NCBI GenBank assembly: GCA_017475405.1
Contig: JAFVFN010000006.1
Coordinates: forward strand, 1-64,000
Length of the DNA: 64,000 nt
Direction: 5' to 3'
Source: Elusimicrobiaceae bacterium
Lineage (GTDB): Bacteria > Elusimicrobiota > Elusimicrobia > Elusimicrobiales > Elusimicrobiaceae
The notes beneath the pieces were generated by a model that was given only the letters and a program-made list of their open reading frames with translations, did not search any database and was not told where the DNA came from. The translations under genes and the position numbers were made by a program. Shown piece by piece: positions 51,140 to 60,495 of this stretch. The stretch's first letter is position 1. Every line of letters begins with the position of its first letter.

Positions 51140-52651
51140 ATGAAGTCTCTTTTTAAACCTACTTCTTATCAGCAAGGTACTGCACTAGCCGTCGCGGCCA
51201 CATTAGTGTGGAAAGCCGTCTCCTTTGCCAATGCGCTTCTCTTGGCTCTCTATTTTGGGGCCACGAGGCAGACGGATGTATATTTTTACCTGATTATGTT
51301 GACCGGATTTGGAGTAGCGTTTTTACAACGGCTTAATCAAACCGTGCTGATCCCCGAGGCCATGTTCTTAGCAGAAAAAACCCCTCCCAAAGCACGTTCT
51401 TTTTTAAATATGTGGTTGTATCTGTACGCGGGACTGGGGATCTTCTTGTGTATAGCTGCCTGGGGATGGGCCGAAGATATTTGGAAATTACTTACCCGCT
51501 TTAATGAACATATCCTCACGCAGGATAAATGGATGCTAACCTGCGGATTTCTCTTATTTGCACTGCAGATTTTGACGTATTATTTACTAGCTGTAGCCGA
51601 AATGTTCAAGTTTTTCAAAACGGCCTGGTTAGGCGTACTTAATGCAATCTGTCCGCTAGTATGCTTACTGGTGTTTGGCAATCATATAGGTATTATCAGC
51701 ATGGTATATGGCTTTTTAACAGCCAATATTCTGCAGATGGTTATTCTGATCTTCTTGTTTAAAACGCAGCTTCACTGGGATTTTACCCCCACCTGGGTAT
51801 CCCTGCGCACGCAAACCCGGCAAAATATGCTTACCGGCCAGACGCTCGCTGTGTTGGACATGATGAACAGTTTGCTTCCGGCATATCTTATCAGCGGCAT
51901 GGGAGCCGGACTGATCAGTGCACTTAATTACTGCAAACAATTTACGGATTCTGCTACGGAGGTCTTTACTTCCCGGGCTGCCAATATTGCCAAAATTGAA
52001 ATGACCGAACAATGCGCCCGCCAACAATCCGCACAAATGAATGAAACTTTCCTGCGGACCACATTTATATTGCTGGCGATTTTAGCGCCGCTGGTTGTTT
52101 TTTCCTGTTACTTTGCACCGTTCTTGGTGGAACTTTTCTTTAAGCGCGGTCATTTTGGACAACAGGCAGTACTGGATACGACCGCGTTTTTACGTCCCAT
52201 GCTGCTCATTTTACTACTTAGTGTACCCGGTTATTTGCAAAACAGTACTTTGGCGGCCTCACGTAAAATTAAAGAGGGATTTCCCTACGCTCTGACCAGC
52301 GGACTGATTTTGACTGCTCTTCTATTATTTGCGATCCCGCACTATGGAGCGTTTAGTTATCCGTATGTACTGGGAATTGGGCTCTTAATTGGATTTGTAT
52401 TAAATGCGTTCTTATTTAGAAAAGAGCTACCGTTTTTACAATACGTCCGCCCGTTTGTCTTATGCCTAAGACTCAGTACCTGGGCCGCGTTGGCACTGCT
52501 CCCCGCCACACTGCTAGGCAGCTTGTTACCCCCCAACTGTTGGACACAACTCTTAGGATGCGGAATAGTGTACGTAGTTTTTTACGGATTGGTATTATAT
52601 GTAAGTAAGGACGGTCCCCAATTACTGCAGTTCCTTCGAAACGGCTTCTAA
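51140..52651 (+). CDS. Lipid II flippase MurJ-like (MviN family)
   Basis: 503 residues with about 14 membrane helices. The N-terminal ALLLALYFGATRQTDVYFYL and the later RTTFILLAILAPLVVFSCYF / FLVELFFKRGHFGQQAVLDT blocks match the MVF family, where the Arg-rich first half and the GxFxxxS-type part line the cavity. MurJ flips lipid II for peptidoglycan synthesis. Because two glycosyltransferase genes are neighbours, an O-unit or other polysaccharide flippase is an alternative. The 3' end overlaps the convergent GT9 gene by 30 nt. Confidence 0.78.
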   Translation: MKSLFKPTSYQQGTALAVAATLVWKAVSFANALLLALYFGATRQTDVYFYLIMLTGFGVAFLQRLNQTVLIPEAMFLAEKTPPKARSFLNMWLYLYAGLGIFLCIAAWGWAEDIWKLLTRFNEHILTQDKWMLTCGFLLFALQILTYYLLAVAEMFKFFKTAWLGVLNAICPLVCLLVFGNHIGIISMVYGFLTANILQMVILIFLFKTQLHWDFTPTWVSLRTQTRQNMLTGQTLAVLDMMNSLLPAYLISGMGAGLISALNYCKQFTDSATEVFTSRAANIAKIEMTEQCARQQSAQMNETFLRTTFILLAILAPLVVFSCYFAPFLVELFFKRGHFGQQAVLDTTAFLRPMLLILLLSVPGYLQNSTLAASRKIKEGFPYALTSGLILTALLLFAIPHYGAFSYPYVLGIGLLIGFVLNAFLFRKELPFLQYVRPFVLCLRLSTWAALALLPATLLGSLLPPNCWTQLLGCGIVYVVFYGLVLYVSKDGPQLLQFLRNGF

Positions 52652-53824
52652 GACCGTTTGCGGAGTAATTTGGGTAATATTCAGACAAGCCGGATGCCCC
52701 AGGGCACACTGCGTATGCCACACAGGTCCCGAAAGCCACATGCAATGTCCGCACACGGGTTCGGATAAATTGATATTTTTGGCAAGCGAAAACAAACACG
52801 GAGCCGTAGGCCCAAATAACACAACGGACTTGGTATTTAGCCAACGGGTTAACTGCACCAGCCCGCTTTCTCCGTCTATATGCAGCCGGGCATGCTGTAA
52901 AATGGCCGGTACATCTTCAATGGGAGTTTCTCCCAATAAACATATATCTGCTTTGTCCAAACGCGGACTGTTTTTACCCCCCACCTGTACAATTTGGATA
53001 TGCGGGAAGCGCTTCTTAAAAAGTTCCAAAAACGCTGACCAGGCCGGGGTAGGCCAACATTTAAGCGGGATTTTCATCCCAATATCAAACGAAGCATTAA
53101 TGCCGCTGTGCACCGTAATATAGGGCGCTTTGAGTCCGTAACGGCTGATTTCTTTGCCCGTAATTTTGGCAGGAAGCGTATCTGTTTCCTGGGGGTCAAA
53201 ATCCAAGGCACTTAAATAGTGCAAGGCTTCCAAACGACCGGCTTGTTGGCGGTATAAGAAACGACCCAGTGCATCATCAAGTAAATAATTATCCGATAAG
53301 AAAAACGACAACTCTTGTTGGCGTTTGAGGGATGTTTGTAACGTTGACATGAACTGCGGGGCCAGTTCCGCTATGCGAGCCTGTTTTACATATACGGTCT
53401 TAAAAGAAAGACATAACTCACACGCCATGTCATAAGCTCGCCGATACGGTATGCGCCCCGGCGGCAAAATCATGTTCTGTGCGTCCGGTACTACCAGTAA
53501 ACGCATGGCGTTTGGAGAATCAGTGTAATAGTAAAAAACGGCGTTTGGCAATTGTTTGCGCAGGGCCCGTATGACTACCCATAACGCACATGCATCGCCC
53601 AATCCGCCCCGCAAATGAAGTAACACATGCAACTTACCGGGATCCAGCTTCGGACGTGATAAAAATCCCGCCCATTGCTGCTGAAGTCCGTAATAAACGC
53701 GGTTGCGTAAACGGCGATAAGCATATGCCCAGCGAACGACACGACTGCCCCGGCCGTACATTTCAGTGTACGACTGGATTTCTTGAAAGGCAAGGCGAGT
53801 CTGATTGCTGGACCAATCTATCAT
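52622..53824 (-). CDS. Glycosyltransferase family 9 (heptosyltransferase-like)
   Basis: 400 residues with the GT-B fold of the GT9 family: HVLLHLRGGLGDACALWVVI near residue 70, ITVHSGINASFDIGMKIPLK, IQIVQVGGKNS, and LHIDGESGLVQLTRWLNTKS with VVLFGPTAP. GT9 enzymes transfer heptose to the LPS core. A C-terminal Cys-rich piece (CGHCMWLSG, CALGHPAC) is typical of some members. 4-nt overlap (ATGA) with the upstream GT4 gene. Confidence 0.83.
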   Translation of the reverse strand: MIDWSSNQTRLAFQEIQSYTEMYGRGSRVVRWAYAYRRLRNRVYYGLQQQWAGFLSRPKLDPGKLHVLLHLRGGLGDACALWVVIRALRKQLPNAVFYYYTDSPNAMRLLVVPDAQNMILPPGRIPYRRAYDMACELCLSFKTVYVKQARIAELAPQFMSTLQTSLKRQQELSFFLSDNYLLDDALGRFLYRQQAGRLEALHYLSALDFDPQETDTLPAKITGKEISRYGLKAPYITVHSGINASFDIGMKIPLKCWPTPAWSAFLELFKKRFPHIQIVQVGGKNSPRLDKADICLLGETPIEDVPAILQHARLHIDGESGLVQLTRWLNTKSVVLFGPTAPCLFSLAKNINLSEPVCGHCMWLSGPVWHTQCALGHPACLNITQITPQTVLEAVSKELQ

Positions 53825-54819
53825 GCGAGTACAGTTTTGGCGAATTCTTCAAAAGAAAATCGTTCTTTGTGCTTACTGGCTTCCAACGCCATGCCGACAC
53901 GTTTGCCCCAATTGACCATAAGTTCATCCAGGGCAATGGTAAGCGGCTCTTCTTCTCCGGCATTAACTAGTAGCCCGCTAATACCGTTGGCCACTAAGTC
54001 AGCTATCCCCTCCACATCGGTAGCAACTACGGGTAACTTACTGGCCATGGCATCCAATAGTTCATTGAGCCCTTCGGGTACGCGACTGGGAAACACATAA
54101 ATATCAGCATTGCGAAGCAAACTGTATAAATCGGCCGAGGCCGGGATGATTTCGGTACTGGCTTCTAAATTATGTTTGGCAATAAATTTTTTCAAAGCCG
54201 CTTTTTGCGTACCGTCTCCTACAATCGTTAAATGCCAGGTCGTATGCGCCGGAGCTAACCGTGCCCAACTCTGCAGCAATACGTCAAATCCGCCATTCTT
54301 AGTAAGTGGACCGGACGCGATTAAGTTATTTTCTTTTTTAAAGCAGGCAGGTTTATTGTAATTGTAGTGTTCTACCCAAATAGCCGGATTTACTACACGC
54401 ACGGCCTGAGCCGGATAGCGCTTTTTATCAAGCGGTTTATCCCCCGTCCCCAGTACAAATACACGGACAGCTTTACCAAGCAGGGATTTTTTATTTTTAA
54501 AGGGCTTGTCTTCTTTTAAGTTTTCTGGTTCAATATATGTAAAGGGAATGTTTAGAGCAGCTGAAGCTTCACAGGCCGGTAAATGCGCCAGTGAAATCAC
54601 CCGCTGGGCACCGGATTTTTTAAGAGAGGCAGTAATCGTTTTGACGGTAGCCGTTACGGTAAGCGGCAATACGGGAAGCTCTAAATAGCCGGGTAAGTCT
54701 TTTTTAGCACCTGCTAAAAGGGCTTCTTCACCGGCAACTGTTAAAAATGTACCCAAAGCCGCACCTAAGCGTAACCCCGAAAAACTTTTATGTGAACCTA
54801 AAAAAATAATCGTTTTCAT
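53821..54819 (-). CDS. Glycosyltransferase family 4
   Basis: 332 residues of GT-B type. The C-terminal GT4 domain is clear: LIASGPLTKNGGFDVLLQSW, HLTIVGDGTQKAALKKFIAK, and DIYVFPSRVPEGLNELLDAM with the Glu-x7-Glu region, then KLPVVATDVEGIADLVANGI. The N-terminal acceptor domain is short (KTIIFLGSHKSFSGLRLGAA). It probably acts with the GT9 protein on LPS core or another surface glycan. RBS AGGGAGAA precedes the start. Confidence 0.85.
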   Translation of the reverse strand: MKTIIFLGSHKSFSGLRLGAALGTFLTVAGEEALLAGAKKDLPGYLELPVLPLTVTATVKTITASLKKSGAQRVISLAHLPACEASAALNIPFTYIEPENLKEDKPFKNKKSLLGKAVRVFVLGTGDKPLDKKRYPAQAVRVVNPAIWVEHYNYNKPACFKKENNLIASGPLTKNGGFDVLLQSWARLAPAHTTWHLTIVGDGTQKAALKKFIAKHNLEASTEIIPASADLYSLLRNADIYVFPSRVPEGLNELLDAMASKLPVVATDVEGIADLVANGISGLLVNAGEEEPLTIALDELMVNWGKRVGMALEASKHKERFSFEEFAKTVLA

Positions 54820-54924
54820 AAATTCTCCCTTATGTATTTATTGTACATAATATCACGCTCAAATAAGTATAAAATTACAAGCCGCCCATAACAGGCGGCT
54901 TATGAAGTGTATAATCAAGAAATC

Positions 54925-54998
54925 TTGCGGGGGTTGGATTTGAACCAACGATCCCAAGGTTATGGGCCTTGTGAGATACCGGGCTTCTCTACCCCGCA
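54925..54998 (-). tRNA. Initiator tRNA-fMet (CAU)
   Basis: Cloverleaf with anticodon loop CCCATAA (CAT) in stem CAAGG/CCTTG and acceptor TGCGGGG/CCCCGCA. The A11-U24 pair in the D stem (GAGA/TCTC) is an initiator mark. Two features differ from the E. coli initiator: U1 can pair with A72 (no C1xA72 mismatch), and only two of the three G-C pairs next to the anticodon loop are present. CCA is not encoded. Confidence 0.88.
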
Positions 54999-55091
54999 TA
55001 GTTATTATAGCATAATTATCAATCAGATGCAAATTAAATGTTTGGGTTCAGAAAAATATACTATGCCCATGTTGAACTTCTAAATAATTTT

Positions 55092-55592
55092 TCATTTATA
55101 GGGTTCTTTATTCATCACATAATATCCCTCTCCTACTTTAAAATCTGCTACACCCAATGATTTACAAATATCTACGGCGCGAGCTGTCCACTTAGGTGTT
55201 CGAGCAATACACCAATGTTTACCCAAATACGCTATATGGGCATCGACTCCAGAAAACTGCATCATATGAAACATTAGAACCGGCCAATCGCCCCCCTCTT
55301 CTTGTTTATACGTAGCCGAACACGAACGATCGCCGCAGCTAAATTCAAAATAATTTCCTGCAGCTTCTGTAGAAATATCTAAATCTGAAATATTACTTGT
55401 ATATTTCCCATTTGCTAAATAATACACTTCTTGAGCATCTGTAATCGCCTTTAAAATAATCAATGCCTCTGTTATTCGTGCTTTGTTCACTGCTTTTTGG
55501 TATTGTGGCAATGCGACTGCGGCCAGTATTCCTATAATTAACACTACTACCAAAAGCTCGATAAGTGTAAATGCTCGTTTTTGTTGAACCAT
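55092..55592 (-). CDS. Type IV pilin-like protein (prepilin), T12-promoter class
   Basis: 166 residues. Leader MVQQKRA, then FTLIELLVVVLIIGILAAVA, PQYQKAVNKARITEALIILK and YLANGKYTSNISDLDISTEA. Cleavage would follow Ala. Four Cys in the variable part (FSCGDRSCSA, WCIART, DICKSLG). The second ATG (55592) was chosen, as its spacing to GGAG and the sequence match the pilin at 5666, whose leader MVQYKQA is almost the same. The two genes and their upstream regions look like recent relatives. Confidence 0.92.
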   Translation of the reverse strand: MVQQKRAFTLIELLVVVLIIGILAAVALPQYQKAVNKARITEALIILKAITDAQEVYYLANGKYTSNISDLDISTEAAGNYFEFSCGDRSCSATYKQEEGGDWPVLMFHMMQFSGVDAHIAYLGKHWCIARTPKWTARAVDICKSLGVADFKVGEGYYVMNKEPYK

Positions 55593-55628
55593 CATTCTCT
55601 CCTTATATATTTTTTTACTTATAAAGAG

Positions 55629-55656
55629 AGAATATCAAAAAAAAAAAACGCGTCAA
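55629..55656 (-). promoter_or_regulatory. Pilin promoter with T12 spacer tract
   Basis: On the minus strand: TTGACG (55656-55651), spacer CG-T12-GA (16 nt, T-run 55648-55637), TATTCT (55634-55629). Nearly identical to the copy at 6189-6216, including the RBS region. Confidence 0.65.
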
Positions 55657-55699
55657 GCGTTAAATGAAATTAAAAAGCCGGACCTTACTATAGTTAGCT

Positions 55700-57430
55700 T
55701 TACTCTTTATACATCGGGTAGTAATAGATCCCCATATATACCGGGTTATCTGCAAAACCTTTAACATTGCTGCGCATGGCCCATAATCCGGTAGGATGCA
55801 CGGTATATAATTGCATAGCATCTTCGTACATCAAGTTATGAAGTTGCTTATAGAGGGCATTACGTTTTACGGGATTGGTCTGCGTCACAGCCTGCTCAAT
55901 GAGCTCATCGGCCTGCGGGTTACTATACCCCTGCGCCAGTGCATAACGACCCTGACTGTGTAAAAACGGAAAATAAAAATTATGCGCGTCCGCATAATCT
56001 GCCACCCAACCGCGTGCCCAAATCGGCATTTGGTGTTTGGCAGTTTTTTCCAAGAACGCCGGCCAGGTAACGCCGCGCAAATCTATTTGGAACTTCGGAT
56101 TCAGTTTTTCTACATTGCGTTTTAAAATTTCAGCAGCAATCTGGCGCATTTCACCGCTTGTATTGTACGTAATGGTAAACTTAAAACCTTTCTCCCAGAC
56201 CTGCCCGTTCCAGGCTTTCTTGAAATGGTCTTCTGATTTTTTGAGGTCAAAGGCATAACGCTTAAAACTCTCATCCTGGGGTACCAGTCCCGGTGGGGTA
56301 GGTCCAATGGCGTGTTGGCCTCTTCCCTCCATCGACTGATTTAAAAACGCGTCATAATCAAACGCATACACAAATGCTTTGCGTAAATCCCTATCTTCAA
56401 AAAAATTAGTCGGGATGCCGTTGCCGTCCAATTTCCCAGAACCTACATCCGGGTTGGCCTGCATATTGATGTTTCGCGTAAAAAAGAGTACCGGATCGGT
56501 ACGCAACCGCGGTAAATTGTCATACAGGTGGACATCCGCATTACCTTTAAGTTGATTAATAAACTTGGGAGAGATTTCCGCCACATCGGCATCCCCGGTT
56601 TCCAACATAAGACGCACCGTGGAAGGTTCTTCTACCGTACGCATAAAAATCGTTTTTAACTGCGGCACACCGGCAAAATAGTTATCATGTGCAGTCAACA
56701 CCAACGTTTTGCCGGCAATGTCCCAGCGGTCAATTTGAAACGGTCCCGTTCCATTAGACTGCTTAAAAAACGGGGAGCTGTCTTTGGCAAAGTTATTAAA
56801 ATTTTTCCAGGTCTGCTCTGTACCGTCCCACGCTCCGTGGCTTACCGCCCAGGATTTACTGACAATATAACTCCAACGTGCCAAAATTGATAAGAACGGC
56901 GCGAACGGACGTTTTAACGTAATAACCAAATGTTCTCCCTCAATGCGAATCGCCTGTTCCACTTCTTGAAAATCAACCGTAATTTCACCTTCGGAATTAC
57001 GCGTCGAAGAAATCCCTAAAATCGGCTCTAACAATAAACTGGACGGTCCCCCGGAAATGTCAGAGAGCAAAAACCGCATCAACGAGTATCGTACATCTTC
57101 GGGGGTTAATTCCATACCGTCGTGAAACAAAACTCCCTTACGAATAGGAAATGTATACGTGCGTCCGTCTGCTGAAATCAGACCGTTTTCCTGGGTAGGT
57201 ACTTGCGTAGAAATCGAGGGCAACAACTCGGTTAAGGAACTTCCGTTAAATTTAAGAAGCGTATCATACACATTAATCAGCATCCCGTGGGTAACGCCGT
57301 CATAGGAATACACCGGGTCTAGCGATTCCATTTCACCCTTGTGAATGACAATCAGCGCATCTTTAAGCTCCGGCCGGGTACAGGCCCACAGACACAGTAT
57401 AATACCACAAATAAGCCCTAATTTCTTCAT
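55700..57430 (-). CDS. ABC transporter peptide-binding lipoprotein (SBP family 5)
   Basis: 576 residues with a lipoprotein signal (GLICGIILCLWAC, lipobox LWAC). DALIVIHKGEMESLDPVYSY, FHDGMELTPEDVRYSLMRFL, GTGPFQIDRW and FFEDRDLRKAFVYAFDYDAF are typical blocks of the DppA/OppA family (SBP_bac_5). It would capture oligopeptides in the periplasm for an ABC importer, whose permease and ATPase genes are not in the window. Its start overlaps the C39-like peptidase gene by 4 nt, so uptake may be coupled to peptide cleavage. Confidence 0.88.
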   Translation of the reverse strand: MKKLGLICGIILCLWACTRPELKDALIVIHKGEMESLDPVYSYDGVTHGMLINVYDTLLKFNGSSLTELLPSISTQVPTQENGLISADGRTYTFPIRKGVLFHDGMELTPEDVRYSLMRFLLSDISGGPSSLLLEPILGISSTRNSEGEITVDFQEVEQAIRIEGEHLVITLKRPFAPFLSILARWSYIVSKSWAVSHGAWDGTEQTWKNFNNFAKDSSPFFKQSNGTGPFQIDRWDIAGKTLVLTAHDNYFAGVPQLKTIFMRTVEEPSTVRLMLETGDADVAEISPKFINQLKGNADVHLYDNLPRLRTDPVLFFTRNINMQANPDVGSGKLDGNGIPTNFFEDRDLRKAFVYAFDYDAFLNQSMEGRGQHAIGPTPPGLVPQDESFKRYAFDLKKSEDHFKKAWNGQVWEKGFKFTITYNTSGEMRQIAAEILKRNVEKLNPKFQIDLRGVTWPAFLEKTAKHQMPIWARGWVADYADAHNFYFPFLHSQGRYALAQGYSNPQADELIEQAVTQTNPVKRNALYKQLHNLMYEDAMQLYTVHPTGLWAMRSNVKGFADNPVYMGIYYYPMYKE

Positions 57431-58380
57431 TTATGCCTCACTACATAGGCCGCCCCTTGCTTGTTTGCAAGCCAGGCACGGGCAAAGGCTTTGCTGTCAT
57501 AAGGTCTCAGCACGGTTTCTTTGGTGGAGGCAGCCGGATCCGCCGCCAAAATATTACCGTCTTTATAACCCCGGATTAACACCAAATGTCCGGGTGTTTT
57601 TTCCAAGGGTGCTCCCGGCAACTCATCCTTTTTAAACGCAATACTGGCAATAACAAAACTATCCGGTGTGACAAACTCTTCTAACTCGGCCAAAGACGCA
57701 AACCTTCGGAAAAATGCTTCGGCTCCAAATTCGGCAGCAGCCGCCATATTAAATAACCAGTTACCGTATACATCGGCTGTTTGGTCAAATACACGCGGTA
57801 AAATTTGCTCCAACGGAACTACATATCCCAGTGAGTTAAGCGCCATATACAAAGACGTAGGACTGCAAATGCGTCGTTTATGTACGCTGTCCTGTTCCAT
57901 TTGAGACATCGCAACTACCTGTTGGATATTGGGCTGTGCCGGTAAATGAGCCGCTATTTTTTCATCATAGATAAACGGTCTTCGTACCACACTGACTGCT
58001 AGGAGTAATAATTCAACGTCTCCGTAAAATTTTAAGCGGTAGCGGTAGGCTTGTGCAGGCTGGGTCAATACCAACTCATCGGTATCCACTTTGCCAAACT
58101 CATCTTTTTGGGTCGGGAAACTGGTCTTAAATTTACCGGACAAAAGTCCCAGTTTATAAAAATTACTCCAAACATGATCTACGAACACTTGCACTTCTAA
58201 GAGTAAACATCCATCCGTAGCCGTTCGGAAGTTAGCGGATAATACCAGTTTATCAAAGGGAAAAGGAGTGCGAAAAATACCGGAGGTGAGTGTTTTAATA
58301 TCACCTGCAAAAGATTCCTGCGCCGTATCTTTGGGCGAATGGAACTGATTGAACACACACGCGCGCGAGTGGATATGCAT
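57427..58380 (-). CDS. C39-like (papain-fold) peptidase family protein
   Basis: 317 residues. The N-terminal half (to about 165) is beta-rich and unassigned. The C-terminal half matches peptidase C39-like proteins: Cys in RRICSPTSLYMALNSLGYVV, His in KTPGHLVLIRGYKDGNILAA and Asp in ADPAA. No signal peptide, so a cytoplasmic place is likely. The start is uncertain: the ATG at 58380 lies only 9 nt from tRNA-Pro and has no RBS. It overlaps the peptide-binding lipoprotein gene by 4 nt. Confidence 0.78.
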   Translation of the reverse strand: MHIHSRACVFNQFHSPKDTAQESFAGDIKTLTSGIFRTPFPFDKLVLSANFRTATDGCLLLEVQVFVDHVWSNFYKLGLLSGKFKTSFPTQKDEFGKVDTDELVLTQPAQAYRYRLKFYGDVELLLLAVSVVRRPFIYDEKIAAHLPAQPNIQQVVAMSQMEQDSVHKRRICSPTSLYMALNSLGYVVPLEQILPRVFDQTADVYGNWLFNMAAAAEFGAEAFFRRFASLAELEEFVTPDSFVIASIAFKKDELPGAPLEKTPGHLVLIRGYKDGNILAADPAASTKETVLRPYDSKAFARAWLANKQGAAYVVRHK

Positions 58381-58388
58381 AATAAAAA

Positions 58389-58461
58389 TCGGGGCACCCG
58401 GACTTGAACCGGGAGCCTCCCGCTCCCAAAGCGGGCGCTCTACCACTTGAGCCATGCCCCG
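58389..58461 (-). tRNA. tRNA-Pro (UGG)
   Basis: Cloverleaf with acceptor CGGGGCA/TGCCCCG, D stem GCTC/GAGC, anticodon stem CCCGC/GCGGG with loop TTTGGGA (anticodon TGG), T stem CCCGG/CCGGG. No encoded CCA. Confidence 0.93.
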
Positions 58462-58492
58462 TTAGCTATATTATAGCAAAATGAAACCCGAA

Positions 58493-58528
58493 CAAAAACA
58501 AAAACCCTTTAACGTATGTCAAAGGGTT
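58493..58528 (-). terminator. Minus-strand terminator after tRNA-Gln
   Basis: AACCCTTT (58503-58510) and AAAGGGTT (58521-58528). On the minus strand the hairpin is followed by TTTTGTTTTTG. It separates tRNA-Gln from tRNA-Pro. Confidence 0.7.
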
Positions 58529-58544
58529 CATTATATTAAATCCG

Positions 58545-58615
58545 TTCCGGGACTAGGATTCGAACCTAGAATTAATGCTCCAGAGGCACCCGTGTTACCA
58601 TTACACCATCCCGGA
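58545..58615 (-). tRNA. tRNA-Gln (CUG)
   Basis: Acceptor TCCGGGA/TCCCGGA, D stem GTGT/ACAC with loop AATGGTA, anticodon loop CTCTGGA (anticodon CTG), T stem CTAGG/CCTAG with TTCGAAT. No encoded CCA. Confidence 0.92.
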
Positions 58616-58699
58616 TTAACATATATATTGTAGCACATTTTGAGGGATTAGGTAAATTTTGTTTATTGAGTTATCAATTTGTTATAATAAATATAAGTA

Positions 58700-58773
58700 G
58701 CGCCTATAGCTCAATTGGTTAGAGCAACCGACTCATAATCGGTGGGTTCCAGGTTCAAGTCCTGGTGGGCGCA
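58700..58773 (+). tRNA. tRNA with CAU anticodon (elongator Met or lysidine-type Ile)
   Basis: Acceptor GCGCCTA/TGGGCGC, D stem GCTC/GAGC (C11-G24, so not an initiator), anticodon stem ACCGA/TCGGT with loop CTCATAA (CAT), T stem CCAGG/CCTGG. The sequence resembles both elongator Met and tRNA-Ile2, and the two cannot be told apart here. Confidence 0.9.
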
Positions 58774-58788
58774 GATTTAGAACAAGCT

Positions 58789-58823
58789 ACCCCTTCCGGT
58801 ATACACTGGAAGGGGGTTTCTCA
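58789..58823 (+). terminator. Terminator after the CAU tRNA
   Basis: ACCCCTTCC (58789-58797) and GGAAGGGGGT (58808-58817), followed by TTCTC. The stretch from here to 58980 shows no gene. Confidence 0.8.
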
Positions 58824-58980
58824 TTATAATTTCTAGCTTTTCTTTGCTCAATAAGCGGTTCAAGTAAAATTGCAGGAATGGGTCACTTTTTGATCATTCT
58901 ATATCAGCCAATTTTACCGCCTAGGATTGGCTTTGTGTCCCCAAAAACGAAAGACAAATTAGGCAATTAGTAATTTAACT

Positions 58981-60189
58981 CTAGTTTCCAAACGGTATCA
59001 AGTTGGTCCGGTATGTATATCCTGTTGTTTTTTCATCTAACAACACTACAAACCAATCTTTCGTATCGGATGGATATGCCCATACGTAACGCCCATTTTC
59101 TAACGTAGTTATTTTTCTGCCATTAGGTATAGAGCGAACCCGGGCTGGTCCGTCCACCCGGTAAAGTTGCGGTAATATAGAGGGCTCTCGCTTGGCATAA
59201 TCACATGTATGGGCTAGTTCAAATAGGATTTCTTGAGATGGAACGAAATCTTGCTTGGTTTCCAATAAATAGTTTTTGGGAGCTACACGCGTATAAGAGG
59301 TTTGCTCGTCTTTATAAGCAGAAACTGCGGCACCCGTTTGTCCCCATATTAGTAAGTTAAATTGTTTGATAGGAGTCTGCCAATTATTTGCAGTTGTAAT
59401 GATATAGGACGCTTCATTCCAATATTCGTGTGGCTTTTCGTAATCCCACCCGATTATTTCTTGTACAAACTTGCGCGGAGCCCCGATAGAATTTTCCACA
59501 AAAGACGGTTTATATTCATGCCTGATGTGTATAGTTTGGTGTGGAGGAAAGGTTTGTGTCCAATAGTATATTGCCTCTTGCTGGTAATCACCCCAAACCA
59601 AGTGATAAACATCCGGGTTATGCATACATTTATTGGTTGCTTCATCTTTCTGCCAACATCCTTTGGCAATCATACCGAGTTGTTTTAACCGTTTCTGTTC
59701 AGCTTTCGGCAACTTGCGTAACGGGGCACTTACTTTTTCAAGTTCAAGGCCATTATTCCCTTCACCAAAAGGTTGTAACGTAAGAGGTTTAAGATAAGAA
59801 TCAATCCCCATTAAATCAAAGTATTTTGTTACATCTGTGCCATGAAATATAATTTGATGGCTCAATGAGGGGATAATTTCCGTTCCGTTACTCCATACAC
59901 GAAATTTAAAATCATGCAGATCATGCACATAACCGTCAATAATTGGACCTACGGTAGGAACTGGGAAAAATACGGTTGTTTCTACCGGAGTATCGGCGGT
60001 ATTTTCAAACAAATAATCCACCGTTACCGTATCGGAGAGCAACAAAGCTTCATGTTTAAGTAAAATGCTAGGTTGCTTATCAAAACGAATTTCCCCGGTT
60101 GGTAATAGTATACTGGATGTATCATTGGTCCTTGCAGTTCCCACAAAAACAATCAACATAGCAAAGATAAATAAAATAGTTTTCTTCAT
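58981..60189 (-). CDS. Secreted DUF4424-type protein with SH3-like C-terminus
   Basis: 402 residues with a signal peptide (TILFIFAMLIVFVGTART). NDTSSILLPTGEIRFDKQPS and VTVDYLFENTADTPVETTVF match DUF4424 (exported proteins of unknown function with a beta-sandwich pattern). The last 60 residues (VDGPARVRSIPNGRKITTLE, then WFVVLLDEKTTGYTYRTNLI) resemble a bacterial SH3 domain, which often binds cell wall. Single gene. The upstream gap (60190-60521) is AT-rich and holds no clear gene. Confidence 0.75.
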   Translation of the reverse strand: MKKTILFIFAMLIVFVGTARTNDTSSILLPTGEIRFDKQPSILLKHEALLLSDTVTVDYLFENTADTPVETTVFFPVPTVGPIIDGYVHDLHDFKFRVWSNGTEIIPSLSHQIIFHGTDVTKYFDLMGIDSYLKPLTLQPFGEGNNGLELEKVSAPLRKLPKAEQKRLKQLGMIAKGCWQKDEATNKCMHNPDVYHLVWGDYQQEAIYYWTQTFPPHQTIHIRHEYKPSFVENSIGAPRKFVQEIIGWDYEKPHEYWNEASYIITTANNWQTPIKQFNLLIWGQTGAAVSAYKDEQTSYTRVAPKNYLLETKQDFVPSQEILFELAHTCDYAKREPSILPQLYRVDGPARVRSIPNGRKITTLENGRYVWAYPSDTKDWFVVLLDEKTTGYTYRTNLIPFGN

Positions 60190-60495
60190 TACAAGATTTC
60201 TCTTATATAAAATTTTCTAGTTTTATCATACAAAATCATGAACAAAAATAATAGAGACACACATCCATAAGTTGAACCCGGCAAACTGTCAAAAAATATA
60301 CTTACATTTTCTCAAAGTTAACGATAAAGAACTATATAAAAATGGGATCACTAGGTTATTAGAGAAAGTTACGGTATCTTAATAGAACTAGGAGTGAACA
60401 CACACCATCAACTTTTATTTATTTTCATTGTAGATAATCATATCAAAGTTATAAAAGGGAAATTCTCAGGTAATCTGACACGAACCTTCTATTTG
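60190..60495. other. AT-rich intergenic stretch without a supported gene
   Basis: Between the DUF4424 gene and preA. A short open frame on the plus strand (about 60358-60520) was considered and not accepted. No promoter, RNA gene or repeat could be supported. Confidence 0.6.
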
